Source: Elgaria multicarinata webbii (lineage: Eukaryota; Chordata; Lepidosauria; Squamata; Anguidae). Taken from it: a DNA stretch of 64,000 bases. Made by a program: the position numbers and the translations under genes. Within the stretch, counting starts at the first letter, position 1, and every line of letters begins with the position of its first letter. Shown one piece after another: positions 37,584 to 46,489 of this stretch. The stretch covers positions 31,415,501 through 31,479,500 of the forward strand of contig NC_086183.1 in assembly GCF_023053635.1 (NCBI RefSeq), given 5' to 3'. Below the pieces are notes generated by a model. That model was not told the DNA's origin and ran no database searches. It saw only the letters and a list, made by a program, of their open reading frames with translations.

Positions 37584-40500
37584 GAAATAAAAAAAAGTGC
37601 TACCCCCCAAAAAACTTCTACATGCCAAGCTGCTCTGGTGAAAATTCTCCTTGCTGTATAGCAGGTCCTTCTCTTGCTTTGCATTTCATCCCCTGAAGTG
37701 TTATGAAGGTATCTCGCTGGTCCTTTGCAAAGGAGACCCAACAGCTCTTGATCCCTGCAATTAGCTCCTCTTAAGATTTATTAAGCCGTGTAAGTGGAAA
37801 GTCAGGCAGGTCTCTGCCCCCCATGAGCTTGCAAACTGAATGAAAAAGCAGAAGCGCCTGAGGAATCTGGGCTTCTGAAACTCCATCTATTTGGCACAAA
37901 GATGGGCCTTTGTATTCAACGGGCAAGACAATGTCTGAGAGAGGCTTACAATATACTACCTGTCCAGGTGTTGATACCTGTTCTCTCCACCTTAATCCTA
38001 CCAGAGCTGGCCTATTAAAATTACAAATTGCATGGGGGACAGGCTTGAAAAGGACACGCATTGTGCCCAGAAAACAGAGCGCATTGTTAATCCTGGTACA
38101 ACATGTCCCTAATTGCCTTGCAAAGGGAGACTCAAATGCTGTTCTGGAGCTGCCAAGGTCTGGGAGCGGCATTCATAGATCTGTAAAGTTGGGAGCTCCT
38201 TGTTGTTTGGGAAGGAATGTGGCCTTGACAGGAACAGTGCCCTTAGACCTGTTTGAAGACAAGACCGGCGGCTTCTTCTTCTTCTTCTTGTTGAATGCTT
38301 TTGTTTTTTCTGGGGCTCTTCCTCCTGTGCCTTTTTAACTGGTCAACATGCACAAAGGAAGCGATTCCCCATCAATTCATCTCCACGTCAGGAAATAGAA
38401 TTTATGGAAATGGTTTTGCCTCCTGCATTTTGGTATGGCAGGTCGCTGTTAAAACACAAGAAAAACTTCGCATTTTGGAGCTGAAGGGGTGATGGAGCTT
38501 GCAGTTCAACCAACATCTAGAAGGGCACTGCTCCCCCATGCCCCCTCCCGGTGTAAAGAGAGGATTCAGGACTATCTTAAGGCACGTGACGAAAGGTAAA
38601 GGAAGAAAATCTTCCAGGGTCAAAGCCGGCAGAGGAGGCTGGCACCTGCAGGAAATATTCTGGGCACTTTCTCTGAATCTTCATCCTTCCTTTAAAGAAA
38701 GGTGTGCTTAGATTAGCCTTTCCCCAATCTACTGCCTTCCAGGGGTGTCTAACTATAACTCCCATAATCCCCAGCACATCTGGAGGGCACAGGGTTGGAG
38801 AAGCCGGTTTTGTGAGCTAGTTTAAAAGTGTGCCTCACAACCGCCCTCGCATATAGGGCACATTGTTTAAACTGCTTTCACTGCATCTATTGCTTTTAAA
38901 TTATATATTGTTTTAACTTGGATTATGGTTTAATTTGTTTTTAACTGCGTATATTTATTGTTTTATACTGTATGTTTTTATCTGTACGCCGCCCTGAGAT
39001 CTTAGTGATATAGGGCGGGATATAAATATTTTAAATAATAAATAAATAAATAAATAAATAAATATAGATTTTGGAGAAATGCTGTTAGCTTGTAATGTAA
39101 AGCTCAGGCAAGTACGAATTGGTCCGGCCATGCAGGTTGGGGATTAATGTGTGTGTGGGGATGTCTAAGACCCAAGAAGAGGGGAGATTAAAGGATTAAG
39201 CAGCCTCCAGGAGATGCTGGAGCCAGCCTCTGCCCACCTGCAACAGGCTGGAGGGAGAGAAAGTCTAATGGCTTAGACTGGCTCGAAGTTACTCAGGTGA
39301 GCTGATCCTTCATCTTGCATAAGACGATTACATAACGCTGGATGCAGCACAACAACAATAAAACAACCAGGAGAGAGAGCAGAGGGCTGCAAACCAAACC
39401 CAAGCAACTACCTCCTTCCAGCTCCCTGCAAAATACAAAAAATTATTATCCTGGGCTCAGCTACACCTCTGTCAGGGCTCCCTTCAGCCTCCTTTCCCCC
39501 CCAAATTGAAACAATTCCAGCTGTTGTAACCTTCCTTCAGAGGGGTGATGGTCCATCCCCTTGATCAAGAGCGCTACTTACCAGTCCTGTTTAGACCAGG
39601 AGTAAGCAACTTAGCGCCCCCTAGATGTGCTGGACCACAAACCCCCATCATCTCCAATGGTGCTGGCTGGGGCTGATGGGAGTTGTTGTCCAACACATTG
39701 AGAGGGCGCCAGCTCTGTCTCGGTCTAAAGCAGCTTGTTCTGCTCCTTGGGCCAGGACTTGGGAAAAGAGCACCCAGAGGGAAGTCTTACGCTTTCAAGC
39801 AGAGGTGTTGAACCTGTTTCAGCTTGAGGGCCGCGTTCCAGCTCTCGGGGGCCACGTTCTGGTGGTGGGTGGGGCCAAAATACCAGCATGTTTCAGCTTA
39901 ACTCTCACTGCCAGGAACTAAAAGCCTTAGGAGAGGCATTTTGACTTTTTAGAATGGGGGGGCAGGAAATGCACAAAACCAATTGATTGGTTTCAGGGAA
40001 AGAGGTTGGAGGGGGAGTGAAAAAAGGGATTGGCCACCTGGGCAACCCCAGAGGACCAGACTGGAATCCCGGGTTGGCCAAATTCGGCCTACGGATCTGG
40101 AGTTCGAACCCTTCCATTAAACATTCTGAGATCTTGTCTTGGGGTCTGCCAGGCGGCACATAGTGTGAACACTTCCCCCGTGCTCTGGGTGCTGCCGGGG
40201 GTGAGGCAGATGGACGGCTGAACAGAGCCAGTTTCAAAGACGTTTGATAAAGCATTGTGTTAAGGGCAGTGGAGGCTGGTGGATCCCATTCCGGTAGGGC
40301 TGGGCTTCAGTCAGAACCATCCAGAATTCCAAAAGGAGCTTCCCAAGGTGCTGAATCCATTTTGGACTCAGCAACTTTTAAGAGTTCTGGCTGAAACTCA
40401 GAATGGTTTTTTAAAAAATTATTTTGTTTATTTCTAACATTTATATACCACTGAATATAACAGAATCTCTGTGAGGATTCACAGCCCTACTGAAATTGGA

Positions 40501-42022
40501 GCTGCCAAGCCCCCCACTGGGAAAGGGAAATCTTGAGAACAGTTGGGGTTTTGTTCAGTCTGGGAAACCCGAGTTTGAACACCATAGAGGCTGGTGGCTC
40601 CGATGTCAGTAGGGTTGTGAATCCACTCCGGGTTTCAGTCAGAACTCTAAAGGAGAGCTCCTTTAGAGTTCTGGCTGAAACCTAGAGCGGATTCACCACC
40701 CCACAGATATCGGAGCCACCAGCCCCCATGGACACACCCACACCAAATGTATTCTGCTTTGGAGGATTATCAACTGCTTCTAGAACACTTTCCGTTGAAA
40801 TCCTGACTGGTTGGATCCCCCAGAAGCTTCATGGCTAAAATAGCGTGTGATATCCCTAGGATGGATAGATACACACAACTTTATCCAATGCACCACACTG
40901 CCCCCACATCAAGTTTTTGGGCCAGGATCCAAAGCTAGTTTTACACGTCCATATTCTTGTTTTTTTTAACATGTATTTTTGTTCTTAAAACCCCTTTTTG
41001 TAATTGTAAGTTTTGGGTTCCGTTTGCTCTGTTAAGTAGAGCAAAAGGACGATTCCAAGCAATTGCTGTCCAAGGTCCTGAAATCCTTCGAGGACTGGAA
41101 TTCATCCCAAGTGCTTGCTTGGTGCTGCGTTTTCCAGGCACGATTCCGCCCTCGAGGAAGGGGGTGGGGGAGAAGTGCTTAGGATAATGGTTCTGCCCCC
41201 ACCCCCCAGTTGAGGGGGGAAACCTAATATAAACACCAGCTTGTTCCTGTCATGTTCCAGATGGCATTTAAAAGGCACAAATTTGAAAAGGAGCCATCAA
41301 ACAGAGGAAACAAAGAGACAGACTGGAAAAAGGCAGAGGAGGCAGAAAATATGATGTCCGGGGGTGGGCAGAGAGAGAAAGAATCAAGTCCGTAAAGGGG
41401 AAAGATTGCAGGATCTCTTAAAGGGAACAAGTTTAAAACAAATGGATAGAGATGGTCATAGACAGAGTGTGTGAAGAAGTCAACTTGGAATTATTTCTAT
41501 CCTTCTGTTGCCCTTGGTGGTAAGAAACGATGCAGTACAGAGTTCCCCAACCTGGTGCTCTCCAGAGCTATTGGACTACTGCTCCCACCATCCATGGTGG
41601 ATGGAGATAATTGGTGTTATAGTCCATCGCCTCTGGTGGGTACCAAGTTGTAGAAAGCTGGTGTAATACCTACTACAGTGTGTCTAACTACTTACACAGA
41701 GCATTCACATGTTACAGCAGCACCTGGGTTCCCCCTGCCCCCACTTCAAACAAACACCACCACATCTCTCAAAAGGAATTTGGACCCCAAAGAGCTGACC
41801 ACCAGTTTTGTCACGCATCTCTCGTCTGTTCCCCAAGCTGCAAAGAAACCAGGCGGTTTCTTTGCACACGGCAGGAGAGATAGAGAATGTTGACTAACAT
41901 TAAACATGGGGTCAAGATCCAGATTTAATACCCAATGCAAGGAGAAAACTAGAGATTAGCCAGCGCCCAAGATAATGTCTACATTGAAACCCAAAGAAGT
42001 GTGTGTGTGTGTGTGTGTGTGT

Positions 42023-42063
<41 letters not shown>

Positions 42064-42319
42064 GCAGGTGCATTAAGATGGAATTGCTTAAGAATAAAGG
42101 AGAAGAAAAAGTGGAAACTTTGGAGGATCAAACTGCAGAGGGAATTTCCTTCCGAAGCCGGATTCTGGAGTGTAAGAGAATCACGTTCTCGTGACTTTTC
42201 AAACTAATGATAAAGAGGCTTCTATTCCCTCCTCCCCACTTTGCCAAGTACTTTTGATCCATTGCAGACTTACCTTGGCCCAGGATGAGGAATAGGAGTG
42301 AGACTCCATCCGAAACCAT
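31097..42319 (-). CDS. CCER2: CCER2, granin-like secreted glutamate-rich protein (6 exons)
   Basis: Exons on the minus strand: 42319-42274, 36410-36364, 35583-35490, 33393-33325, 32306-31396, 31180-31097. They sum to 1251 nt, 416 residues (human about 266). Orthology rests on gene order and on the block DLAKRVAEKASDEETAQF, nearly identical to human. Residues 1-18 form a signal peptide ending GQALA, with mature LPLAAQ. Residues 32-85 align without gaps to the chromogranin A N terminus: Cys35 and Cys56 enclose 20 residues, as in CHGA, followed by DERVLAMLHHQHLLTELEKL. Residues 86-389 (exon 5) are rich in Glu, Lys, Arg and His, with many KKR/KR/RKR sites. The last 27 residues form a helix ending ELKRG. 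I infer a regulated-secretory-pathway granin. Peptide products are not shown. Confidence 0.93.
31396..32306 (-). other. CCER2: CCER2 exon 5, acidic multibasic core
   Basis: A single 911-nt exon encodes residues 86-389. It has poly-Glu runs, dibasic and polybasic sites (VKKRDD, RKKKRSS, VKKRGP, GRKRNGLAKR, KKKKKKRSD, LKKRHQ) and a His-rich patch (GHHHKP). The coding strand is strongly purine-biased (GAG/GAA/AAG codons), so the plus strand reads as long CTT/CCT tracts. Confidence 0.9.
32560..32935 (+). mobile_element. CR1 LINE 3' end
   Basis: It encodes [20 protein letters not shown] and ends CTATTCTATGATTCTATGA. The only plus-strand CR1 recognised, in CCER2 intron 4. Confidence 0.88.
33149..33220. 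repeat. CA microsatellite with GA interruption
   Basis: A (CA)n run, then GAGAGAGAGACACAGA, then (CA)n, in CCER2 intron 4. Confidence 0.95.
33325..33393 (-). other. CCER2: CCER2 exon 4, CHGA-like HQ.LL.EL..LA helix
   Basis: This exon encodes DERVLAMLHHQHLLTELEKL plus AHQ. CHGA has DERILSILRHQNLLKELQDL then ALQ at the same distance after its Cys loop. Confidence 0.92.
33630..33840. repeat. Composite repeat also present at 5692-5900
   Basis: GCAGGTTTTGAAGACAAGGG through AAGCCAAGTGCAAGGTAAA, about 95% alike to the copy 28 kb away. Both join the same CR1 sequence at the right. Confidence 0.85.
33825..34330 (-). mobile_element. CR1 LINE 3' end (second subfamily)
   Basis: The minus strand encodes [20 protein letters not shown]. 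It reads through to GAACATAAGAAC at its left end. It is the longest copy of this subfamily with 61008-61378. Confidence 0.85.
34946..35129. mobile_element. TA-flanked palindromic MITE, copy 2
   Basis: It starts CCGTATTTCTTCGATTCTAA and ends TTAGAATCGAAGAAATACGG, with a TA on each side. It is the same family as 15888-16054, in the opposite internal orientation. A TA target suggests a mariner-like or similar transposase. Confidence 0.8.
35128..35275 (+). mobile_element. LINE tail fragment with long ATT/ATA repeat
   Basis: Tail of the 58477-type subfamily directly abutting the TA-flanked MITE at 34946. The repeat switches from ATT to ATA units at about 35235. Confidence 0.75.
35490..35583 (-). 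other. CCER2: CCER2 exon 3, chromogranin-type Cys loop
   Basis: This exon encodes residues 32-62, VTKCITEILADTLS then SEC. The two cysteines are 21 positions apart, as in CHGA and CHGB, and the TLS.(A/P)SP.P segment between them is shared with CHGA. In CHGA this loop is known to aid sorting to secretory granules. Confidence 0.92.
36686..36815. mobile_element. Intact 130-bp hAT-type hairpin MITE
   Basis: It starts CAGCCTTTCTCAACC and ends with the exact reverse complement. The arms are nearly perfect inverted repeats of about 60 bp. It is flanked by the perfect 8-bp target duplication CATTAAAG (36678-36685 and 36816-36823), which points to a hAT transposase. Each arm contains ACTACAACTCCCAGAATGC or a close variant. 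Confidence 0.9.
36845..37583 (+). mobile_element. L2-type LINE, 3' end with open C terminus
   Basis: It encodes an uninterrupted run through [49 protein letters not shown] and FSSAAPRLWKGLPKETR. The tail ends in a long ATT microsatellite (37535-37583). Confidence 0.88.
38835..39065 (+). mobile_element. LINE tail (CCGCCCTGAGATCTT type)
   Basis: TACGCCGCCCTGAGATCTTA, TAGGGCGGGATATAAAT, then an AAAT repeat. Confidence 0.7.
39598..39716. mobile_element. hAT-type hairpin MITE in CCER2 intron 1
   Basis: Arms carry GCTGGACCACAAACCCCCAT and GGGAGTTGTTGTCCAACACA. Other diverged copies in this region are at about 36104-36250, 38716-38805 and 41536-41660. Confidence 0.65.
40582..40727. mobile_element. 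Palindromic MITE (GGCTGGTGGCTCCGAT ends)
   Basis: Arms mirror around GAGAGCTCCTTTAG. The left end GGCTGGTGGCTCCGATGTCA matches ATATCGGAGCCACCAGCC at the right. A longer relative with an extended middle lies at about 40268-40500. Confidence 0.75.
42000..42062. repeat. GT/GA compound microsatellite
   Basis: (GT)n passes directly into (GA)n about 210 bp into CCER2 intron 1. Confidence 0.95.
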
Positions 42320-43450
42320 TGCTGAGCTCCTAAGAGGACCGCAGTTTTTTCTGCTGGCTATTTTTGAGAGAAAATAAGGAGGAGAGGATGAAGTCAGAGA
42401 TGCATGGAAGAGTTGGAAGCAGCCCGCGATGAGATGGGAGCAAAAGAACAGAGGGAGGAGGAAGGAGGAGGAAGAGGAGGTAGAGCCGGTGAACGTCCTT
42501 GGACGCTGAAGGGTGAAGGATTTCTTTGTGTGCGAGAGAAACTGAACGGAGCTGCATCTCAGAGGGGGGGGGGGATTTTAAATAGGAGGCAGGCTGGGAA
42601 GGAAGTGATGTCACCTGCTCCCAACAGAAGATTGGGGTGTGTGTGTGTGGAATTGTTTCCTTACCTTAAAAACATCCCAGTAGCTAAAGCAAAATATTTG
42701 TACATGATCAGTCCTGGCCTCGAAATCATTTTGTGTGATTCTGCCTGCGGTATTTCCAGCTAAAAGTGTGTGTGGGGGGGAGAGAGAGAGAGAGAGAGAA
42801 AAGTCAAAATAATTCATTGGCTTTCTGTGTACGGCTAAAAATACAAACCTACAGCTAAAAAGGAAGCAATCGAGGAGGGAGATTTTAAAGGCAGGGCAGG
42901 ATTGCAGTTGTCTAGAATGCTTCATTTACACACACACACACACACACACCCAAAAACCCCATCTGACAAAGGATGAAATATTAATATCAAAAAAGCTTGA
43001 CTAGCGGAATAAGTGATGCAAATTAAAACAGAATCTGGAAGGATGTGGAAGACAGTCAGACTCCAGGCAGGTTTACTTGGAATTAAATTGCACTCGGTTC
43101 AATGGGATTTACCCTTGAGCAAGCGTGCACAGAATTGCTGCAATTCATTCACGGACTACTTATCTAGAAATAGGGGCCCATTAAACGCAGAGGGACTGGT
43201 TTCTGAGTCAAACTATATAGCAACTGGCTGCAGAGCTCCTGCATATGGAAGTCTTTGAATTCAGTGGGAATTGAAGATGCGGAATTCCATGCAGGCTTTA
43301 TTTTTTTTTTTTTTATTTTTTTTAAAACACCCAACAACGAACAAACTGGACTCACTTTGTTACATAATTTCTTTACAGGTTTTAGTCTCTTTCTCATTCT
43401 AGTTCTCTCATAGCGGGCACGTTATGAACAGGGAAGACGCGATAGCAATC

Positions 43451-43965
43451 ACAGAATCATAGAATAGTAGCGTTGGAAGGGGCCTACAAGGCCATCAAGT
43501 CCAACCCCCTGCTCAATGCAGGAATCCACCTTAAAGCATCCCCGACAGATGCTTGTCCAGCTGCCTCTTGAAGGCCTCTAGTGTGGGAGAGCCCACAACC
43601 TCCCTAGGTAATTATTTCCATTGTCGTACTGCTCTAACCGTCAGGACGTTTTTCCTGATGTCCAGCCAGAATCTGGCTTCCTGTCACTTGAGCCCGTTAT
43701 TCCGTGTCCTGCACTCTGGGAGAATCGAGAAGAGATCCTGGCCCTCCTGTGTGTGACAACCTTTTAAGTATTTGATGAGTGCTCTCATGTCTCCCCTCAA
43801 TCTCCTCTTCTCCAGGCTAAACCTGCAGAGTTCTTTCAGTCTCTCTTCATAGGGCTTTGTTTCCAGACCCCTGATCATCCTCGTTGCTCTCCTCTGAACA
43901 CGCTCCAGCTTATCTGCATCCTTCTTGATGTGTGGAGCCCAGGTATGGGTGGAAAGATTAAGTGG
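43451..43965 (-). mobile_element. CR1 LINE 3' end
   Basis: The minus strand encodes [20 protein letters not shown] and [14 protein letters not shown], the CR1 reverse-transcriptase end. Confidence 0.88.
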
Positions 43966-43976
43966 CAATGATGAGG

Positions 43977-44092
43977 TTCAGCCTCCCCCAATCTGGTGGG
44001 GGACAGATGTTTTGGACTACACCTCCCATCACCCCCAGCCAGCCATGAGTTGTAGTCTCTCCTCTAGAGGGTCCTTGGTTAGGGAAGGCTGG
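43977..44092. mobile_element. hAT-type hairpin MITE
   Basis: Left arm TTTGGACTACACCTCCCATC, right arm GAGTTGTAGTCTCTCCTCTA, then TTAGGGAAGGCTGG. It directly abuts a CR1 tail. Another copy is at about 44347-44444. Confidence 0.65.
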
Positions 44093-45017
44093 TCTGGAAC
44101 CTTGGCTGCCTCAAATAATTCCCACCTTGGAAACACAAGGAACTCCCTCAACCACAGAGGATTCCTGGGTTCAGAGACTTTTGTCAAGTCATGGCGAGTG
44201 CCCAAATCCCTCCTGCTTCAGCAGCACTGAGGACTAGAAACTTGCTCTACTAGCCAGAAGCATGCAGCAGTGCCTTCAAATCTTTCCCCAAAGCCCTGTG
44301 CCTAACACCCCCTCCCCAACAAGTAACTACCTGCATCAATCCTTGGCCAGTCTTCTCCAACCTTGTGCCCTCCAGCTGCGTAGGATGCTGAGAGCCACAA
44401 TCCGACACATCTGGAGAGCACCAGGTTGGAGAAGGCTAGCCTAGGTTATCCCTTACCTGCACGTTTCTTTTTGCTCCCTCCTCCTGTTGGCTCCCCTATC
44501 CTCCAAATTTAGATTGTAAGCTCCTCAGGGCAGAGAACTATGATTTTTGGTTAAGGCCTCCATCCACTGATAGTGCCATAAATATATTTAACACTCATGC
44601 TGAAAGAAGAGTCTTGTAGAAGTTCAAAAGGGCTTACTGCCAGCATTTTTCACGGCAGCTAATCCAGTCTTTCCCTTTTTTTAACGCCTCACTTGCTCTG
44701 TATACACTGGGAAAAGACAGCTTACACAGCAGTGGTCCTACAACACTGCAGCAGGTTAAGGATCAACTCCACCTGCAGCCCCTGGTGACCTTTTTCTTCC
44801 ACCTGCTGTCTCTTTTGTATCGGGGGTATTTTTAGAAGGCATGTGCAGAGCGTTCTGCATAAAGGAAACACACCTGCCGGGCAGGTGTGCAGGCAGGCGA
44901 TCCCTTCATGCACCTGATGGAGGTTGACTCTTGCTTATGAGAGCTGGTGCTAATGTGAGACTTCATTGCTCGCAAGTAAGGGACGGTGGTCAGCCTGAAG
45001 GGGGTTAGCGTACAATC

Positions 45018-45510
45018 AGTGGAGGCTGGTGGCTCCGATGTCAGTGGGGTGGTGAAACCACTCTGGGTTTCACTCAGAACCATAGAATGGTAGCGTTGGG
45101 AGGGGCCTATAAGGACATCAAGTCCAACCCCCTACTCAATGCAGGAATCCACCTTAAAGCATCCCTGACAGATGGCTGTCCAGCTGCCTCTTGTGTGGGA
45201 GAGCCCACCACCTCCCTAGGTCATTGGGTCCACTGTCGTGCTGCTCTAACAGTCAGGAAGTTTTTCCTGATGACCAGACGGAATCTGGCTTCCTGACACT
45301 TGAGGCCATTATTCCATGCCCTGCACTCTGGGAGGATTGAGAAGAGATCCTGGCCCTCCTCTGTGTGAGAACCTTTTAAGTATTTGAAAAGTGCTCTCAT
45401 GTCTCCCCTCAGCCTTCTCTTCTCCAGGCTAAACATGCCCAGTTCTTTCAGTCTCTCTTCATAGGGCTTTTGTTCCAGACAAAGAACTCTAATGGAGTTT
45501 TGTGGTACTC
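45018..45510. mobile_element. MITE copy split by a CR1 insertion
   Basis: The left half (GGCTGGTGGCTCCGATGTCA ... CACTCAGAAC) and right-side sequence (AGAACTCTAATGGAG) match the palindromic family at 40582. The CR1 tail at about 45079-45480 sits between, flanked by AGAAC on both sides, which may be its target duplication. Confidence 0.55.
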
Positions 45511-45555
45511 TGCACGTTTAGAGCTGTGTAGACTACCGGGTATCACATTTTAAGG

Positions 45556-45690
45556 CATCCTTCCTCAACCTGGGGCGCTCCAGGTGTGTTGGACTGCATC
45601 TCCCAGAATGCCCCAGCCACAGAGCTGGCTGGGGCATTCTGGGAGTTGCAGTCCAACACATCTGGAGCGCCCCAGGTTGAGGAAGGTTGC
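45556..45690. mobile_element. hAT-type hairpin MITE, near-intact
   Basis: Same family as 36686, with a slightly longer loop. The flanks TTTTAAGG and CTTTAAAG resemble a decayed 8-bp duplication. Confidence 0.8.
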
Positions 45691-45923
45691 TTTAAAGGGA
45701 TTAACAATGTGGGACACATCCAGAGATGAGTAACAAGGATGGTGAGGGGTCTGGAAATCATAATTCCCACCCTCCCTCTCCATAATTAGCAACACCAAAA
45801 TGATGCAAATTGACTCCATTTTCATTGTTTCTTTTCTTGGTGCATAGTATCAACCTGGGGGAGGGAGAGATGGGAGCACAGACACAGTCGCTAGAAAACA
45901 CGTCCGCTTTGGCATTTGTGACC

Positions 45924-45929
45924 TTTATT
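45924..45929 (-). terminator. SARS2: SARS2 polyadenylation signal AATAAA (minus strand)
   Basis: AATAAA lies 560 bp past the SARS2 stop. Downstream on the minus strand the sequence is T-rich. No nearer AATAAA was seen. Confidence 0.6.
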
Positions 45930-46489
45930 GTGTGAACAAACAACCGTCTTCTCCGTTTCGTCAACGGTCCTGACCAGTTAAGAAGTATAACCTTACACGG
46001 TCTGGAAGGCAAAATCTCCCCACCCCCACTCAGAGCGGAGCAGGTGGCTAAGACAAAAGAGGAGATTGTGAAAGAGAGAAGGCAGACTCCGTCTAATCGA
46101 GAGCTGGATCAGCGGGACGGTGAAACAGAGCACCCACACCCTGTCCCCAAATCCCACGTCGTGCCTCAGGGGTTCTACAAGGCGCCGGGACACAGCCCTC
46201 CTGGAAATGCTGGATCCCACAGAGATAATCTTGGAAAGGGTGCCCGATATTCTTAGCTGCGTCTTGCCAGGTACAAAGAAGCAGCGAGAGCCCTTCCCAA
46301 CTACAGGTCCCATGTGGTGGGGCTAAAGGTTGCCTCCCTGCAGTATCCAAGCCCTGCTTCCAAAGCCAGCCAGACCCCCATGAGCGACACATAGCAGCAG
46401 CCGGGCCCTTGCGCCTAGGGGCCCGTCCATCCCTTGTCTGGGTTTCTCCACTGCTGCATCGTCTCGGATTTTCCCCTGCGGCTGCCGGC

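Larger units (their letters stand above)
36411..42273. other. CCER2: CCER2 intron 1 (5.9 kb)
   Basis: This intron follows the signal-peptide exon. It holds hAT-type hairpins (36686-36815 and others), a full L2 3' end (36845-37583), another LINE tail (38835-39065), a palindrome at 40582-40727 and a GT/GA microsatellite at 42000-42062. No coding sequence is supported. Confidence 0.75.
42320..46489. other. Intergenic region between SARS2 and CCER2
   Basis: It contains the presumed CCER2 promoter (42320-42650, with GAGG-rich purine sequence and no clear TATA box), GA and CA microsatellites, two CR1 tails, three hairpin elements and the SARS2 3' UTR. No further gene is supported. Confidence 0.7.

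Noticed and set aside
37437-37741. Poly-Ile and poly-Asn ORFs
   Set aside because: Translation of the ATT microsatellite at the LINE tail.
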